This document shows positions 52,574-61,501 of a DNA stretch of 64,000 nucleotides, piece after piece. The notes below the pieces were generated by a model. The model did no database searches. It had not been told where the DNA came from and saw only the letters and a list, made by a program, of their open reading frames with translations. The translations under genes were made by a program, and so were the position numbers. Origin of the DNA: Bradyrhizobiaceae bacterium Ga0074131 (GTDB lineage Bacteria; Pseudomonadota; Alphaproteobacteria; Rhizobiales; Xanthobacteraceae); contig LNEC01000014.1 in NCBI GenBank assembly GCA_001464035.1, positions 62,001 to 126,000 on the forward strand, given 5' to 3'. Position 1 is the stretch's first letter. Each line of letters starts with the position of its first letter.

Positions 52574-55435
52574 CTACGCCTGGCTGGCGACGGCCCTGCC
52601 GAGCGCGGCCTGCGCCGCGGCCAGCCGCGCGATCGGCACGCGATAGGGCGAGCACGATACATAGTCGAGCCCGATCTCGTGGCAGAACGCGACCGAAGCG
52701 GGGTCGCCGCCGTGTTCGCCGCAGATGCCGACCTTGAGGCCGGGACGTGCCTTGCGGCCGCGCGCCACACCGATCTTGACCAATTCGCCGACGCCGTCGC
52801 GATCCACCGAAATGAACGGATCGATCTCCAGGATTCCCTTGGCGATGTAGGTGCCCAGGAATCCGGCGGCGTCGTCGCGGCTGATACCGTAGGTGGTCTG
52901 GGTCAGATCGTTGGTGCCGAACGAGAAGAACTCGGCGGTCTGCGCAATGTCGCCGGCCATCAGGCAGGCGCGCGGCAACTCGATCATGGTGCCGACCTGA
53001 TAGGTGAGCTTCTTGCCCGTCTCCTTCATCACGGATTGCGCGGTGGCGTCGATCCGCGCCTTGATCAGGTCGAACTCGGTCCTGGTCGCGATCAGCGGCA
53101 CCATCACCTCGAGGCCGACGGCCTTGCCGGTACGCTTTTCCGCCTCGACCGCGGCCTCGAAGATGGCGCGCGCCTGCATCTCGGCGATCTCGGGGTAGGC
53201 GATGGCGAGGCGGCAGCCGCGGAAGCCGAGCATCGGATTGAATTCGGCGAGATCGCGGGCGCGATCGGCCAGCCGGCGCGGATCGGTGTTCATCGCGCGC
53301 GCCACTTCCTCGATCTCGGCCTGGGTGTGCGGCAGGAACTCATGCAAGGGCGGATCGAGCAGCCGGATCGTCACCGGCAGGCCCTTCATGATCTCGAACA
53401 GCTCGACGAAATCCGCGCGCTGCATCGGCAGCAGCTTGGCCAGCGCGGCACGGCGGGCCTGCTCGTCCTCGGCCAGAATCATCTCGCGCACGGTGCGGAT
53501 CCGGGTTTCCTCGAAGAACATGTGCTCGGTCCGGCAAAGCCCGATGCCCTCGCCGCCGAACTTGATCGCCGTGCGGGCGTCCTCCGGGGTATCGGCATTG
53601 ACGCGAATGCCGAGCTTGCGAAAGGAATCGGCCCAGCCCATCAGCGTGCCGAACTCGCCGGACATCGCCGGCTCGATCATCGGCATCCGCCCGGCCAGCA
53701 CCTGACCGAGCGATCCGTCGATGGTGATGACGTCGCCGGTCTTGAAGGTGCGCGAGCCGATGCTCATGGTACCGCGGCCATAATCGACGCGGATCGAACC
53801 GCAGCCGGAGACGCAGGGTTTGCCCATGCCGCGCGCGACCACCGCCGCGTGCGAGGTCATGCCGCCGCGGGTGGTCAGGATGCCTTCCGCCGCATGCATG
53901 CCGTGAATGTCTTCGGGGCTGGTCTCGATCCGCACCAGAATCACCTTGCGTCCGTCGGCCTGCAGTTTGGCCGCTTCGTCGGACGAGAACACGATTTCGC
54001 CGGCGGCGGCGCCCGGCGAAGCCGGCAACCCGGTGGCGATGACGTCGCGCTTGGCGCCCGGATCGATGGTCGGATGCAGCAGTTGATCGAGCGAAGCCGG
54101 ATCAATCCGCGACACCGCTTCCTTCTTCGAGATCAGGCCTTCATTGGCAAGCTCGACGGCGATGCGCAGCGCCGCCTTGGCGGTGCGCTTGCCGCCGCGG
54201 GTCTGCAGCATCCACAGCTTGCCCTGCTCGACCGTGAACTCCATGTCCTGCATGTCGCGGTAATGCTTTTCCAGCAGCGTATAGAACCGGGTCAGTTCCT
54301 TGAACGCCTCCGGCATCGCAATTTCCATCGATGGCTTGTCGGAGCCGGATTCCTTGCGGGCGTATTCGGTGATGTCCTGCGGCGTGCGAATGCCCGCCAC
54401 CACGTCCTCGCCCTGCGCGTTGATCAGGAATTCGCCGTACAACCTGCTCTCGCCGGTCGAGGGATTGCGCGTGAACGCGACGCCGGTCGCCGAGGTCTCG
54501 CCCATATTGCCGAACACCATCGCCTGCACGTTGACGGCGGTGCCCCAGGATTCCGGAATGTCGTGCAGCCGCCGGTAGGTCACCGCGCGCGCGTTCATCC
54601 AGGATGAAAAAACCGCTCCGATCGCCCCCCACAATTGCGCGTGCGGGTCCTGCGGAAACTCGTTGCCGGTTTCGCGCGCCACCGCCTCCTTGTAGCGGCC
54701 GACCACATCGACCCAGTCGTCGCCGGTCAGGTCGGTGTCGAGCGTGTAGCCCTGGCCGTCCTTGAAGGTATCGAGGATGTCCTCGAAATGGTGGTGTTCG
54801 AAGCCGAGCACCACGTCCGAATACATGGTGATGAAGCGCCGGTAGCTGTCATAGGCAAACCGGCGATCGCCCGACAATTCGGCCAGCGCTTCCACGGTCT
54901 GGTCGTTGAGGCCGAGATTGAGCACGGTGTCCATCATGCCCGGCATCGAGGCCCGGCCGCCGGAGCGTACCGACACCAGCAGCGGATTCCTGATGTCGCC
55001 GAACGCCTTGCCGGTCAGCCTGCCGACGTGATCGAGCGCCTTTTCGACCTGCGCCTTCAGGGCCGGCGGATAGGATTTGTCGTGGGCGTAGAAATAGGTG
55101 CAGACCGAGGTAGGAATGGTGAAACCGGGAGGCACCGGCAGGCCGAGATTGGCCATCTCGGCGAGGTTGGCGCCCTTGCCGCCGAGCAGATCGCGCAGGC
55201 CGGCTTTGCCTTCGGCCTTGCCGTCGCCAAAGGTGAACACCCACTTGCCGGATTTTGACGCGGTGGCCACCGGCTTGCTCGCTAAGGCTTTTCCGGCGGC
55301 CTTCGGCGCCGGCTTGGCCGGGATCTTCTTCAGCGCCTTGCGGGCGCCGACCGACGCCGCGGCCTTCGCCCGGACGGGCATCGACGGCTTTGTTTTGGCT
55401 GCGGTTTTCTTGAGCTTGGATGCGGCTTTGGCCAT
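52574..55435 (-). CDS. ppdK: Pyruvate, phosphate dikinase
   Basis: It interconverts pyruvate, ATP and phosphate with phosphoenolpyruvate, AMP and pyrophosphate, linking glycolysis and gluconeogenesis. The core is complete: ATP-grasp domain starting 'WVFTFGDGKAEG...LLGGKGANLAEM', the phosphohistidine motif GGMTSHAAVVARGMGKPCVSG, and the C-terminal PEP/pyruvate barrel with 'GICGEHGGDPASVAFC'. At 953 residues it is longer than the usual ~880 because of an N-terminal extension of about 60 residues rich in Lys, Ala and Pro (KLKKTAAKTKPSM...), resembling histone H1-like tails. The downstream region has a short hairpin. Confidence 0.97.
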   Translation of the reverse strand: MAKAASKLKKTAAKTKPSMPVRAKAAASVGARKALKKIPAKPAPKAAGKALASKPVATASKSGKWVFTFGDGKAEGKAGLRDLLGGKGANLAEMANLGLPVPPGFTIPTSVCTYFYAHDKSYPPALKAQVEKALDHVGRLTGKAFGDIRNPLLVSVRSGGRASMPGMMDTVLNLGLNDQTVEALAELSGDRRFAYDSYRRFITMYSDVVLGFEHHHFEDILDTFKDGQGYTLDTDLTGDDWVDVVGRYKEAVARETGNEFPQDPHAQLWGAIGAVFSSWMNARAVTYRRLHDIPESWGTAVNVQAMVFGNMGETSATGVAFTRNPSTGESRLYGEFLINAQGEDVVAGIRTPQDITEYARKESGSDKPSMEIAMPEAFKELTRFYTLLEKHYRDMQDMEFTVEQGKLWMLQTRGGKRTAKAALRIAVELANEGLISKKEAVSRIDPASLDQLLHPTIDPGAKRDVIATGLPASPGAAAGEIVFSSDEAAKLQADGRKVILVRIETSPEDIHGMHAAEGILTTRGGMTSHAAVVARGMGKPCVSGCGSIRVDYGRGTMSIGSRTFKTGDVITIDGSLGQVLAGRMPMIEPAMSGEFGTLMGWADSFRKLGIRVNADTPEDARTAIKFGGEGIGLCRTEHMFFEETRIRTVREMILAEDEQARRAALAKLLPMQRADFVELFEIMKGLPVTIRLLDPPLHEFLPHTQAEIEEVARAMNTDPRRLADRARDLAEFNPMLGFRGCRLAIAYPEIAEMQARAIFEAAVEAEKRTGKAVGLEVMVPLIATRTEFDLIKARIDATAQSVMKETGKKLTYQVGTMIELPRACLMAGDIAQTAEFFSFGTNDLTQTTYGISRDDAAGFLGTYIAKGILEIDPFISVDRDGVGELVKIGVARGRKARPGLKVGICGEHGGDPASVAFCHEIGLDYVSCSPYRVPIARLAAAQAALGRAVASQA

Positions 55436-55527
55436 GGCTTACAAACAATCCGCTGATGGAAAGAAGATGCGCGCCTTACACCACTTTGGACGGTTCCGCG
55501 CAAGGCGCGAGTTCCCGGCTTGAAACG

Positions 55528-55683
55528 CTAGATGCGAAGCATCTTGAACAGGCCGAGCCCCGCCAGACCGACGAAGATCAGGTAGATCGCCACCACGAAA
55601 TTGAGGAAGCGTGGCATGATCAGAATGAGAATGCCGGCGATCAGCGCCACGATGGGCTGAATATGGGCAGCGGTGAAAGTCAT
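55528..55683 (-). CDS. DUF3096 small membrane protein
   Basis: This is a 51-residue membrane protein with two closely spaced hydrophobic helices (IQPIVALIAGILILIMPRFLNFVVAIYLIFVGLAGLGLF). The ATG at 55683 has GGAGAG about six bases upstream. 'GILILIMPRFLNFVVAIYLIFVGLAGL' is the DUF3096 family pattern. A longer frame runs upstream to 56700 but crosses a repeat and is not coding. It lies just upstream of ppdK on the same strand, 92 bases apart. Function unknown. Confidence 0.85.
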   Translation of the reverse strand: MTFTAAHIQPIVALIAGILILIMPRFLNFVVAIYLIFVGLAGLGLFKMLRI

Positions 55684-55917
55684 GTATCTCTCCGGTGTGA
55701 TGCTGCGGGAAATCGAATCGCAGCTTATTTTAGCCCGCCACTCGGTTCCACGATAGGAGACGTCTGCAGGCTCAACGGGTTCCAGCCGCGGGCGAGAAAG
55801 TGCCGAAAATTGTAGCGGGGAACTCGCGGATTTTCCGGAACAACAGCCCGGGGCATTGAATTGGGTGAGATTGCGCGTCGCGCAAATCCGGCGTGCATCA
55901 CTCGAAGGAGCTTGCTC

Positions 55918-56274
55918 ATGCGGAACAGGATACTTGCCGTTGCTGCCATCATCGCCGCGATCGGCGCACCCATCACGGCGCAGGCGCAGAACACCACGGG
56001 CGCTGCCCGCGGCAATACCGTCATCATCACCGAAAATGACGGCATCGCCGCCGATCAGCGTCCGGCATTCCGCGAATACGTCATTCGCGAGCGGGTGCCG
56101 ACCTACACCATCCCGGATCGCGTGGTGGTGGGCGGCATACTGCCGGAAGCCGGCATCACCTATTACGACGTGCCGCAGACATTCGGCCAGACCACCTATC
56201 GCTACACCGTGGTGAACGGGCAGACTGTGCTGGTCGAGCCGCGCACCCGCCGCATCGTTCAGGTGGTCGATTAG
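55918..56274 (+). CDS. DUF1236 exported protein
   Basis: This 118-residue exported protein starts at ATG 55918 with AGGAG eight bases upstream. The signal peptide is MRNRILAVAAIIAAIGAPITAQAQ. The mature part shows 'RPAFREYVIRERVPTYTIPDRVVVGGILPEAGITYYDVPQTFG', 'YRYTVVNGQTVLVEPRTRRIVQVVD', the DUF1236 repeat pattern common in Bradyrhizobium and Rhizobium. Function unknown; probably periplasmic. A terminator-like hairpin follows. Confidence 0.9.
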   Translation: MRNRILAVAAIIAAIGAPITAQAQNTTGAARGNTVIITENDGIAADQRPAFREYVIRERVPTYTIPDRVVVGGILPEAGITYYDVPQTFGQTTYRYTVVNGQTVLVEPRTRRIVQVVD

Positions 56275-56295
56275 GGAATCATTCGGCTGAACGAC

Positions 56296-56330
56296 ATGTC
56301 CGGACGGCTGCAGCGGCGCGTTCCGGACAT
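56296..56330. repeat. Perfect 9-base inverted repeat after DUF1236 gene
   Basis: ATGTCCGGA (56296-56304) and TCCGGACAT (56322-56330) form a perfect stem with a 17-base loop, 22 bases after the DUF1236 stop. It lies just before the terminator-like hairpin and may be part of the transcript's 3' end. Confidence 0.5.
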
Positions 56331-56349
56331 CAAGGCCCCGTCCGGTCTC

Positions 56350-56373
56350 CCCCGCCGGGCGGGGCTTTTCTTT
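56350..56373 (+). terminator. Rho-independent terminator of DUF1236 gene
   Basis: CCCCG (56350-56354) and CGGGG (56360-56364) form a GC-rich hairpin, extended by the outer pair GCCCCG (56335-56340) and CGGGGC (56360-56365), followed by CTTTTCTTT. The position, about 75 bases after the DUF1236 stop, fits. Confidence 0.65.
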
Positions 56374-56406
56374 GGCGCGGATACAATTTTCAAACAACGA
56401 AGCCGA

Positions 56407-56518
56407 CATTGCGAGCCACCGGATCGCGCGGATGCGCGCCCGATGACAGGCTCCGCGAAGAAATCCAGCTTGCCCAGCAAAGACAGAAGGAATGGATTGC
56501 TTCGCTGCGCTCGCAATG
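56407..56518. repeat. Interspersed repeat with CATTGCGAG/CTCGCAATG ends
   Basis: The element begins CATTGCGAG (56407-56415) and ends CTCGCAATG (56510-56518), a perfect 9-base terminal inverted repeat. Inside, GCGAAGAAATCCA and TGGATTGCTTCGC form a near-palindrome, with GCGCGGATGCGCGC near the left end. I recall this pattern ('TCATTGCGAGGAGCGAAGCGACGAAGCAATCC') as one of the most frequent intergenic repeats of Bradyrhizobium. There is no gene inside, so it may be a non-autonomous mobile element. Confidence 0.75.
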
Positions 56519-56619
56519 ACGAAGGGGCGCGATACGCCCCTTCTACAAAGAACGGTAAATCGACTCGAATCGCTATCGCATCGAATTAAACCACTTTCAT
56601 CCACCAGGGTCGGCCCCAG

Positions 56620-57200
56620 GCCGGTACGGAACTCGCAATGCCGGTGTGTAGGCATGAGTTCAAACCTCGCGGCGCCATTCGCCCGAGTTTTGCTATCCAA
56701 TTTCCTTGCCCTCTGGATCAGAGGGCGCAGGGAAGACCGGGTGCGCGCTGCACCCGCGGTCTCGTGTGCAATAAGTGTACGAGATTGCGCACACGAGCAT
56801 ACAGGTTCAGCGGAGGGGTTTTACGGTTGCTTCGTGCTCTCCCCGGCGATCAGGCTTTCTTGTCACCGTCGCCGGCAGAATTACTTCCGCCGACTTGACG
56901 CCAACCCTGAGGCTGTCAGGACCACACGACTTGGCCGTCCGCTTTGGCATCGCCCGTCTCGCGCGCCGCCGCGTCCACCGCATCCCGCCCCTACGTCCGT
57001 GACGTTCGCGAAACGCCCCTCTTGATGGGACGGGACATCGATGGATATAGCGGTGATTTGGGGTTTCGGAAAAGCAGAATATTTTTTCACAAGGGGCTGG
57101 ACAGGGTGTTCGAAAGACGACCCGACGGGCAAATCAGTCAGCCGTCCAAACGTCGCAACAGCAGCGTCGCACCACACGCACTTCGGGATGACAGTACCAC
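56620..57200. repeat. Long interspersed non-coding repeat region
   Basis: This 580-base stretch has no continuous reading frame with sensible composition, only fragments such as MSSNLAAPFARVLLSNFLALWIRGRRE at 56653 on the plus strand. I recall these spurious translations appearing repeatedly as hypothetical proteins in Bradyrhizobium genomes, which marks it as a dispersed repeat. Internal short dyads are visible, for example GTGCGCGCTGCAC. Boundaries are approximate. Confidence 0.55.
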
Positions 57201-57214
57201 GGTTTGAATTGAGT

Positions 57215-58780
57215 TCAGCGATCGATGCGGAAAAGGTGAGCATAGTGGCCGCGATAAAGCGGCGAAAGTCCACGTGGCGTTCGTACCGTGGCCGCAGGAT
57301 CGATCAACAGCACATTGTCGAAGCTGGCACGCCAGTGGCCGAGATAGCGGGCATGCCGCAGCGTTTCAGCCGAGAAGCGTTCTTCTTCCAGCAGCGGCCA
57401 TTCAACCGGCTCCGACAATGGCTGGGCGATCTGATCAAACGGCGGCTTAACGGCCAGCGGCTGCTGAGCGGGATCGGCAAACAGCAGCGGCCAGAATGCA
57501 GAGCGCTCGATGACAAGCAGTGCCGCCACATGCCCGTCGAGGCGATAGATTCCGGGCAACGCCCGCTGGGGCGGCCGAACGTCGGTCAAATTTCCCGGCT
57601 GGCCGCGCGCAGCCATCACCCGCGCGCCAGGCTCCACCATGGATATGGCGGCCCGGACGTCAGCCAGATCATGCCGGTGATCGAACCACATCATCCCGAC
57701 ATAGCCGGACCGCAGGACGATCAACGCGCCAACTGCAACGACCAGAATTGCGGGAAGTGGCAGGAGACGCGGCTGCATGCCGGCAAACATCAGCAGTCCG
57801 ATCATCAGCGCGAACCGCAGATCGACGAAGGTTCCCCCCTTCACGGTTGAGGGTGCAGCCAGAAATGCCAGCGCGAGTATGACGAAAATAAGGGGCACGC
57901 CGGGAGCGAACTGGACGTCACGGCGGATCAGGATCAGGAGCGAGACGGCGGCGACGCCCGTCATCAGGGTCAGTTCGGCGCTTGGCGTCATGAAGGGCGC
58001 GAAGATCGTCCACCATTTGGCGAGGCCGCGCCATTCTCCCGCCGATACGGTCCCCTCGCCCAGCGGGCTCAAGAAATAGAGCACGATCGCCGGACCCAAA
58101 GCCGCAACGAGTGTACCGGCGGCGTGTACGACATCGCGCGGCGTCAGCGCGCCGGAGCCTCGTCGTTTCCGAAGACGGTCGACTTCGTCGCCGCCGATCA
58201 ACAACGCAAACAGGAACACACCGAAGATGTGACAAAAGAAGATCAATACCGCTGCGAAAGCGCCGACAGCGATCCGGCCCCATACCGATTCCTGCCGACG
58301 CAGCGCGATCCAGACGGCGGCGCCGATCAGCGCCAGGCCGAGCGAGAGCAGGAAATTCATGAACCCCAGGAAGAACGCGCCATTATAGGCGACCAGCCCG
58401 GATGCGAGCGACCAACAGGAATACCGGCCAAAAACGACCCGGTGGTACACGGCAACACCGATCACTGGAGCAAACAGGCTCAAGGCAAGCAATAGACGAC
58501 CGCCAACATGCACATCGGTTACCCGCAGCATCGCCGCGCCGATCGCGTCCATTCCGAGATTCGGGATGATCGTCCAGTGCGGCGCATACATTCGCGACAG
58601 AAAGGGGTCGTCAGGATGAGCCAGCACGAAATAGCGTGCAAGATGATTGGGGTAATCCAGGACCGGCGGCACGTCGACGAGAAAAAACGGGGCGGCGAGA
58701 ACAATGGCGAGCACCGTTGCCGCCACAAACCATAGCCGGCCATCGTTGCCGTCCCATGACGGCTGCAAGAGACCGTGCAA
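57215..58780 (-). CDS. Polytopic membrane protein, possibly GT-C-like
   Basis: This inner-membrane protein has 521 residues. It starts at a TTG three bases after the glyS stop, with AGGA about ten bases upstream, so it may be translationally coupled to glyS. It has about ten to eleven transmembrane helices in the first 380 residues. Early loop residues 'FFLVDVPPVLDYPNHLARYFVL' contain an Asp soon after helix 1, as in GT-C glycosyltransferases, and a soluble C-terminal domain follows (about 380-521). I do not recognise a named family. A lipid-linked sugar or envelope role is speculation. Confidence 0.8.
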   Translation of the reverse strand: MHGLLQPSWDGNDGRLWFVAATVLAIVLAAPFFLVDVPPVLDYPNHLARYFVLAHPDDPFLSRMYAPHWTIIPNLGMDAIGAAMLRVTDVHVGGRLLLALSLFAPVIGVAVYHRVVFGRYSCWSLASGLVAYNGAFFLGFMNFLLSLGLALIGAAVWIALRRQESVWGRIAVGAFAAVLIFFCHIFGVFLFALLIGGDEVDRLRKRRGSGALTPRDVVHAAGTLVAALGPAIVLYFLSPLGEGTVSAGEWRGLAKWWTIFAPFMTPSAELTLMTGVAAVSLLILIRRDVQFAPGVPLIFVILALAFLAAPSTVKGGTFVDLRFALMIGLLMFAGMQPRLLPLPAILVVAVGALIVLRSGYVGMMWFDHRHDLADVRAAISMVEPGARVMAARGQPGNLTDVRPPQRALPGIYRLDGHVAALLVIERSAFWPLLFADPAQQPLAVKPPFDQIAQPLSEPVEWPLLEEERFSAETLRHARYLGHWRASFDNVLLIDPAATVRTPRGLSPLYRGHYAHLFRIDR

Positions 58781-58783
58781 ATC

Positions 58784-60970
58784 CTAGTCCTGTATCCTGG
58801 AAAAATCCGCGACCGCGCGCGTCGCGGCGCGGATTTCATTCAGCAGCTTCAGGCGATTTTCGCGCACTTTCGCGTCGCCGTCATTGACTTTGACGTGCTC
58901 GAAGAACGCATCGACCGCCGGACGCAGCTTTGCCATCGCGCTCATCGCGGCAGCAAAATCTTCCTTGGCGACGGCGGCGCCGGCTTCCACCTTCACCTGA
59001 TCCATGGCTTTCGCCAACGCCTTCTCTTCGTCGAGCGAATAGAGCGCAGCATCGGGCGCGCCGTCATAGGCCTTGCCGTCCTTCTTCTCCTCGATGCGCA
59101 GAATGTTGGCGGCGCGCTTGATGCCGGCGAGCAGATTCTTGCCGTCGTCGGTATCGAGGAATTTGCCGAGCGCCTCGACGCGGCGGACCACCATCAGAAG
59201 GTCGTCCTGACCTCCAAGGGCGAAGACGGCGTCGACGAGATCGTGGCGGGCGCCTTGATCGCGGAGTTGGCCCTTGAGACGGTCGGCAAAGAAGGAGAGA
59301 AGTTCGACGCTATTCTCCCGAACTTGTCTGCCATTCCAGGAAACGGCGGCATACGCGATGGCAACCACATATGCACCGCCCTGCTCTTGCCCACCGGTTT
59401 GAGCCAGACGTTTTGACGTCTCATCAATACTCTCGGAGTGCTTGTCAAACAGCGAAACAACCTCAACTCGTAGGTTGTTTTCTAGAACGAGTCTTATTGC
59501 CCCCAGCGCCGCTCTCCGCAGCGCATACGGGTCCTTACTCCCCGTCGGCTTTTCGTCGATCGCCCAAAAACCCACCAGCGTATCGATCTTGTCTGCCAGC
59601 GCCACCGCCACGCTCACCGGATCGGTCGGCACCCGATCCGCCGGTCCCTGCGGCTTGTAGTGTTCCTCGCTTGCAGCGGCGACCGAAGCATCCTCACCCT
59701 GCGCCAGCGCGTAGTACTTGCCCATCAAGCCCTGCAGCTCGGGGAATTCGCCGACGACCTCGGTCAGCAAATCCGCCTTCGCCAGCCGCGCGGCGCGCTT
59801 GGTCTTTTCGACGTCGGCGCCGACCAGCGGCGCGATCTCCGCCGCCAGCCGCTCGATCCGCTTGATGCGCTCGCCCTGCGTGCCCAGCTTCTCGTGAAAC
59901 ACGATGCTCTCGAATTTCGGTAGCCGGTCTTCCAGCTTCGTCTTGAGATCGGTCTCGTAGAAGAACTTCGCATCGCTCAGCCGCGCGCGGATCACGCGCT
60001 CGTTGCCGGCGATGATGGCCTTGCCGCCGTCGCTCGCCTCGATGTTGGCGGTGAGGATGAACTTGTTCGTCAGCTTTCCGGTTTTGGGATCGCTGACCAC
60101 AAAACACTTCTGGTTGTTGCGGATGGTGGCGCGGACCACTTCGCCCGGAATCGACAGGAATTCCGGATCGAACGATCCCATCAGCACCACGGGCCATTCG
60201 ACCAGCCCGGAGACTTCGTCGAGCAGCACTTGGTCCTCGACCAGTTCGAAACCCTGCGCGAAGGCGAGCTGTTTGGCGTCGGTGAGAATGGCGTCCTTGC
60301 GGCGCTGCGGGTCGAGCACGACCTTGGCGTCCAGCAGTTTTGCTTCGTAATCCTCGAAGCGGCGCACGGAGATCGCGGCCGGCGCCATGAAGCGGTGGCC
60401 TAACGTGGTCTGGCCGGCTTCGATGCCGTCGATGGAAAACTTCACCACGTCGGGCGTTTCGGTCTCGAGCCCGAAGGTCGCGACGATGGAATGCAGCGGC
60501 CGCACCCAGCTCAGCGCGCCCGGCCGCCCCGATCGCTCGCCCCAGCGCATCGATTTCGGCCATGGGAAGGTTCTGATGATCACCGGCAACATGTCGGCGA
60601 GCACATCCAGCGTGGCGCGGCCGGGCTTTTCGATCAGCGCGATGTAGAAGTCGCCCTTCTTCGGATCGTGTTGGATCTTGGCCTCGTCGAGCGATTTGAG
60701 CCCGGTGGCTTTCAGGAATCCCTGCACGGCCGCGTCCGGCCCGCCGACGCGCGGGCCCTTGCGCTCTTCCTTCAGGTCCGACTGCCGGGCGGGAATGCCG
60801 TGCACCGTCAGCGCCAGCCGGCGCGGCGTCGCGAAGGCCTTGGCGCCCTCATAGACCAGGCCTTCGGCGACCAGTCTGTCGGTCACCATGCGGCGCAGAT
60901 CGTCCGCCGCCTTCGCCTGCATCCGCGCGGGAATTTCCTCGGAAAATAATTCGAGCAGGAGATCGGGCAT
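58784..60970 (-). CDS. glyS: Glycyl-tRNA synthetase beta subunit
   Basis: This is the beta chain of the heterotetrameric glycyl-tRNA synthetase, which charges tRNA-Gly. The family start '[25 protein letters not shown]' is present, then '[26 protein letters not shown]', '[24 protein letters not shown]', and the HD-like and anticodon-binding C-terminal domain ('[12 protein letters not shown]'-type '[25 protein letters not shown]'). Length of 728 residues is normal. The upstream gene, a DUF559 nuclease, ends five bases before the glyS ATG, and the G-rich ribosome site of glyS lies inside a palindromic repeat. The alpha subunit gene is upstream of that nuclease. Confidence 0.97.
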   Translation of the reverse strand: MPDLLLELFSEEIPARMQAKAADDLRRMVTDRLVAEGLVYEGAKAFATPRRLALTVHGIPARQSDLKEERKGPRVGGPDAAVQGFLKATGLKSLDEAKIQHDPKKGDFYIALIEKPGRATLDVLADMLPVIIRTFPWPKSMRWGERSGRPGALSWVRPLHSIVATFGLETETPDVVKFSIDGIEAGQTTLGHRFMAPAAISVRRFEDYEAKLLDAKVVLDPQRRKDAILTDAKQLAFAQGFELVEDQVLLDEVSGLVEWPVVLMGSFDPEFLSIPGEVVRATIRNNQKCFVVSDPKTGKLTNKFILTANIEASDGGKAIIAGNERVIRARLSDAKFFYETDLKTKLEDRLPKFESIVFHEKLGTQGERIKRIERLAAEIAPLVGADVEKTKRAARLAKADLLTEVVGEFPELQGLMGKYYALAQGEDASVAAASEEHYKPQGPADRVPTDPVSVAVALADKIDTLVGFWAIDEKPTGSKDPYALRRAALGAIRLVLENNLRVEVVSLFDKHSESIDETSKRLAQTGGQEQGGAYVVAIAYAAVSWNGRQVRENSVELLSFFADRLKGQLRDQGARHDLVDAVFALGGQDDLLMVVRRVEALGKFLDTDDGKNLLAGIKRAANILRIEEKKDGKAYDGAPDAALYSLDEEKALAKAMDQVKVEAGAAVAKEDFAAAMSAMAKLRPAVDAFFEHVKVNDGDAKVRENRLKLLNEIRAATRAVADFSRIQD

Positions 60971-60974
60971 TTTT

Positions 60975-61382
60975 CTACTCCCCTCCCCCCGCTTGCGGCG
61001 GGGAGGGGTCGGAGGTGTGGGGTCTATCAGCGAGGATTACTGTATCGATCGCAGCGAGAACGCCGGACATGTTCTCGAGAACCTCGTTGTTCCAGAATCT
61101 CAGGACGCGATAGCCATTGGCTTCGAGACAGCGGGTGCGTGTTTCATCCGACGCAAGTTGGGCATGCTGCCCGCCATCGACTTCAATCACCAGCTTGAGC
61201 TGATGGCTGGCAAAATCGGCGAAGTACGGACCGATCGTCGCCTGACGCCGGAAGTGGTGCTGCTTGAACGGAGGTTGCCGCAAATGTTGCCAGAGTTTCT
61301 TCTCGGCTTCGGTGGCGTCGCGGCGCAGGAGGCGCGCGCGCGGCACGCGGTGGTCGGTTGAACGCTGCGTTCCTTGTGGCAT
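60975..61382 (-). CDS. DUF559 (Vsr-fold) endonuclease-like protein
   Basis: This protein has 135 residues and the PD-(D/E)xK/Vsr-like fold of DUF559. It starts at ATG 61382. The helix '[20 protein letters not shown]' is followed by '[31 protein letters not shown]', giving candidate metal residues Asp in FADF and Glu/Asp in VIEVDG, then '[31 protein letters not shown]'. The last residues ([12 protein letters not shown]) are encoded by the palindromic repeat at 60980-61022, and the inverted copy lies just before its start. It sits between glyQ and glyS on the same strand, an insertion in a normally adjacent pair. Target unknown. Confidence 0.88.
   Translation of the reverse strand: MPQGTQRSTDHRVPRARLLRRDATEAEKKLWQHLRQPPFKQHHFRRQATIGPYFADFASHQLKLVIEVDGGQHAQLASDETRTRCLEANGYRVLRFWNNEVLENMSGVLAAIDTVILADRPHTSDPSPPQAGGGE
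60980..61022. repeat. Palindromic repeat, left copy flanking DUF559 gene
   Basis: CCCCTCCCCCCG (60980-60991), a CTTGC loop (60992-60996), then GGCGGGGAGGGGTC (60997-61010) and a G-rich tail to 61022. It overlaps the DUF559 3' end and supplies the G-rich ribosome site for glyS. The copy at 61391-61440 is in the opposite orientation. Confidence 0.85.
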
Positions 61383-61390
61383 CTGGCACC

Positions 61391-61440
61391 CCCCACCCCC
61401 GACCCCTCCCCGCCACGCGCTGCGCGCGCGGGGGGAGGGG
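61391..61440. repeat. Palindromic repeat, right inverted copy flanking DUF559 gene
   Basis: GACCCCTCCCCGCC (61401-61414) and CGGGGGGAGGGG (61429-61440) are the exact reverse complements of the arms of the copy at 60980-61022. Here the loop is longer (ACGCGCTGCGCGCG) and the outer tail is CCCCACCCCC. It lies nine bases before the DUF559 start codon, on its upstream side. Confidence 0.85.
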
Positions 61441-61501
61441 CGAAGATCCGTGCTCGCTGGTAGATACGGGCTCACCGAAAGGTTCGTACTCGCTGAAATA
61501 A

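Noticed and set aside
55684..56700. Upstream extension of the DUF3096 frame
   Set aside because: It crosses an interspersed repeat and the antisense of the DUF1236 gene; only the last 51 codons match a known family and have a ribosome site.
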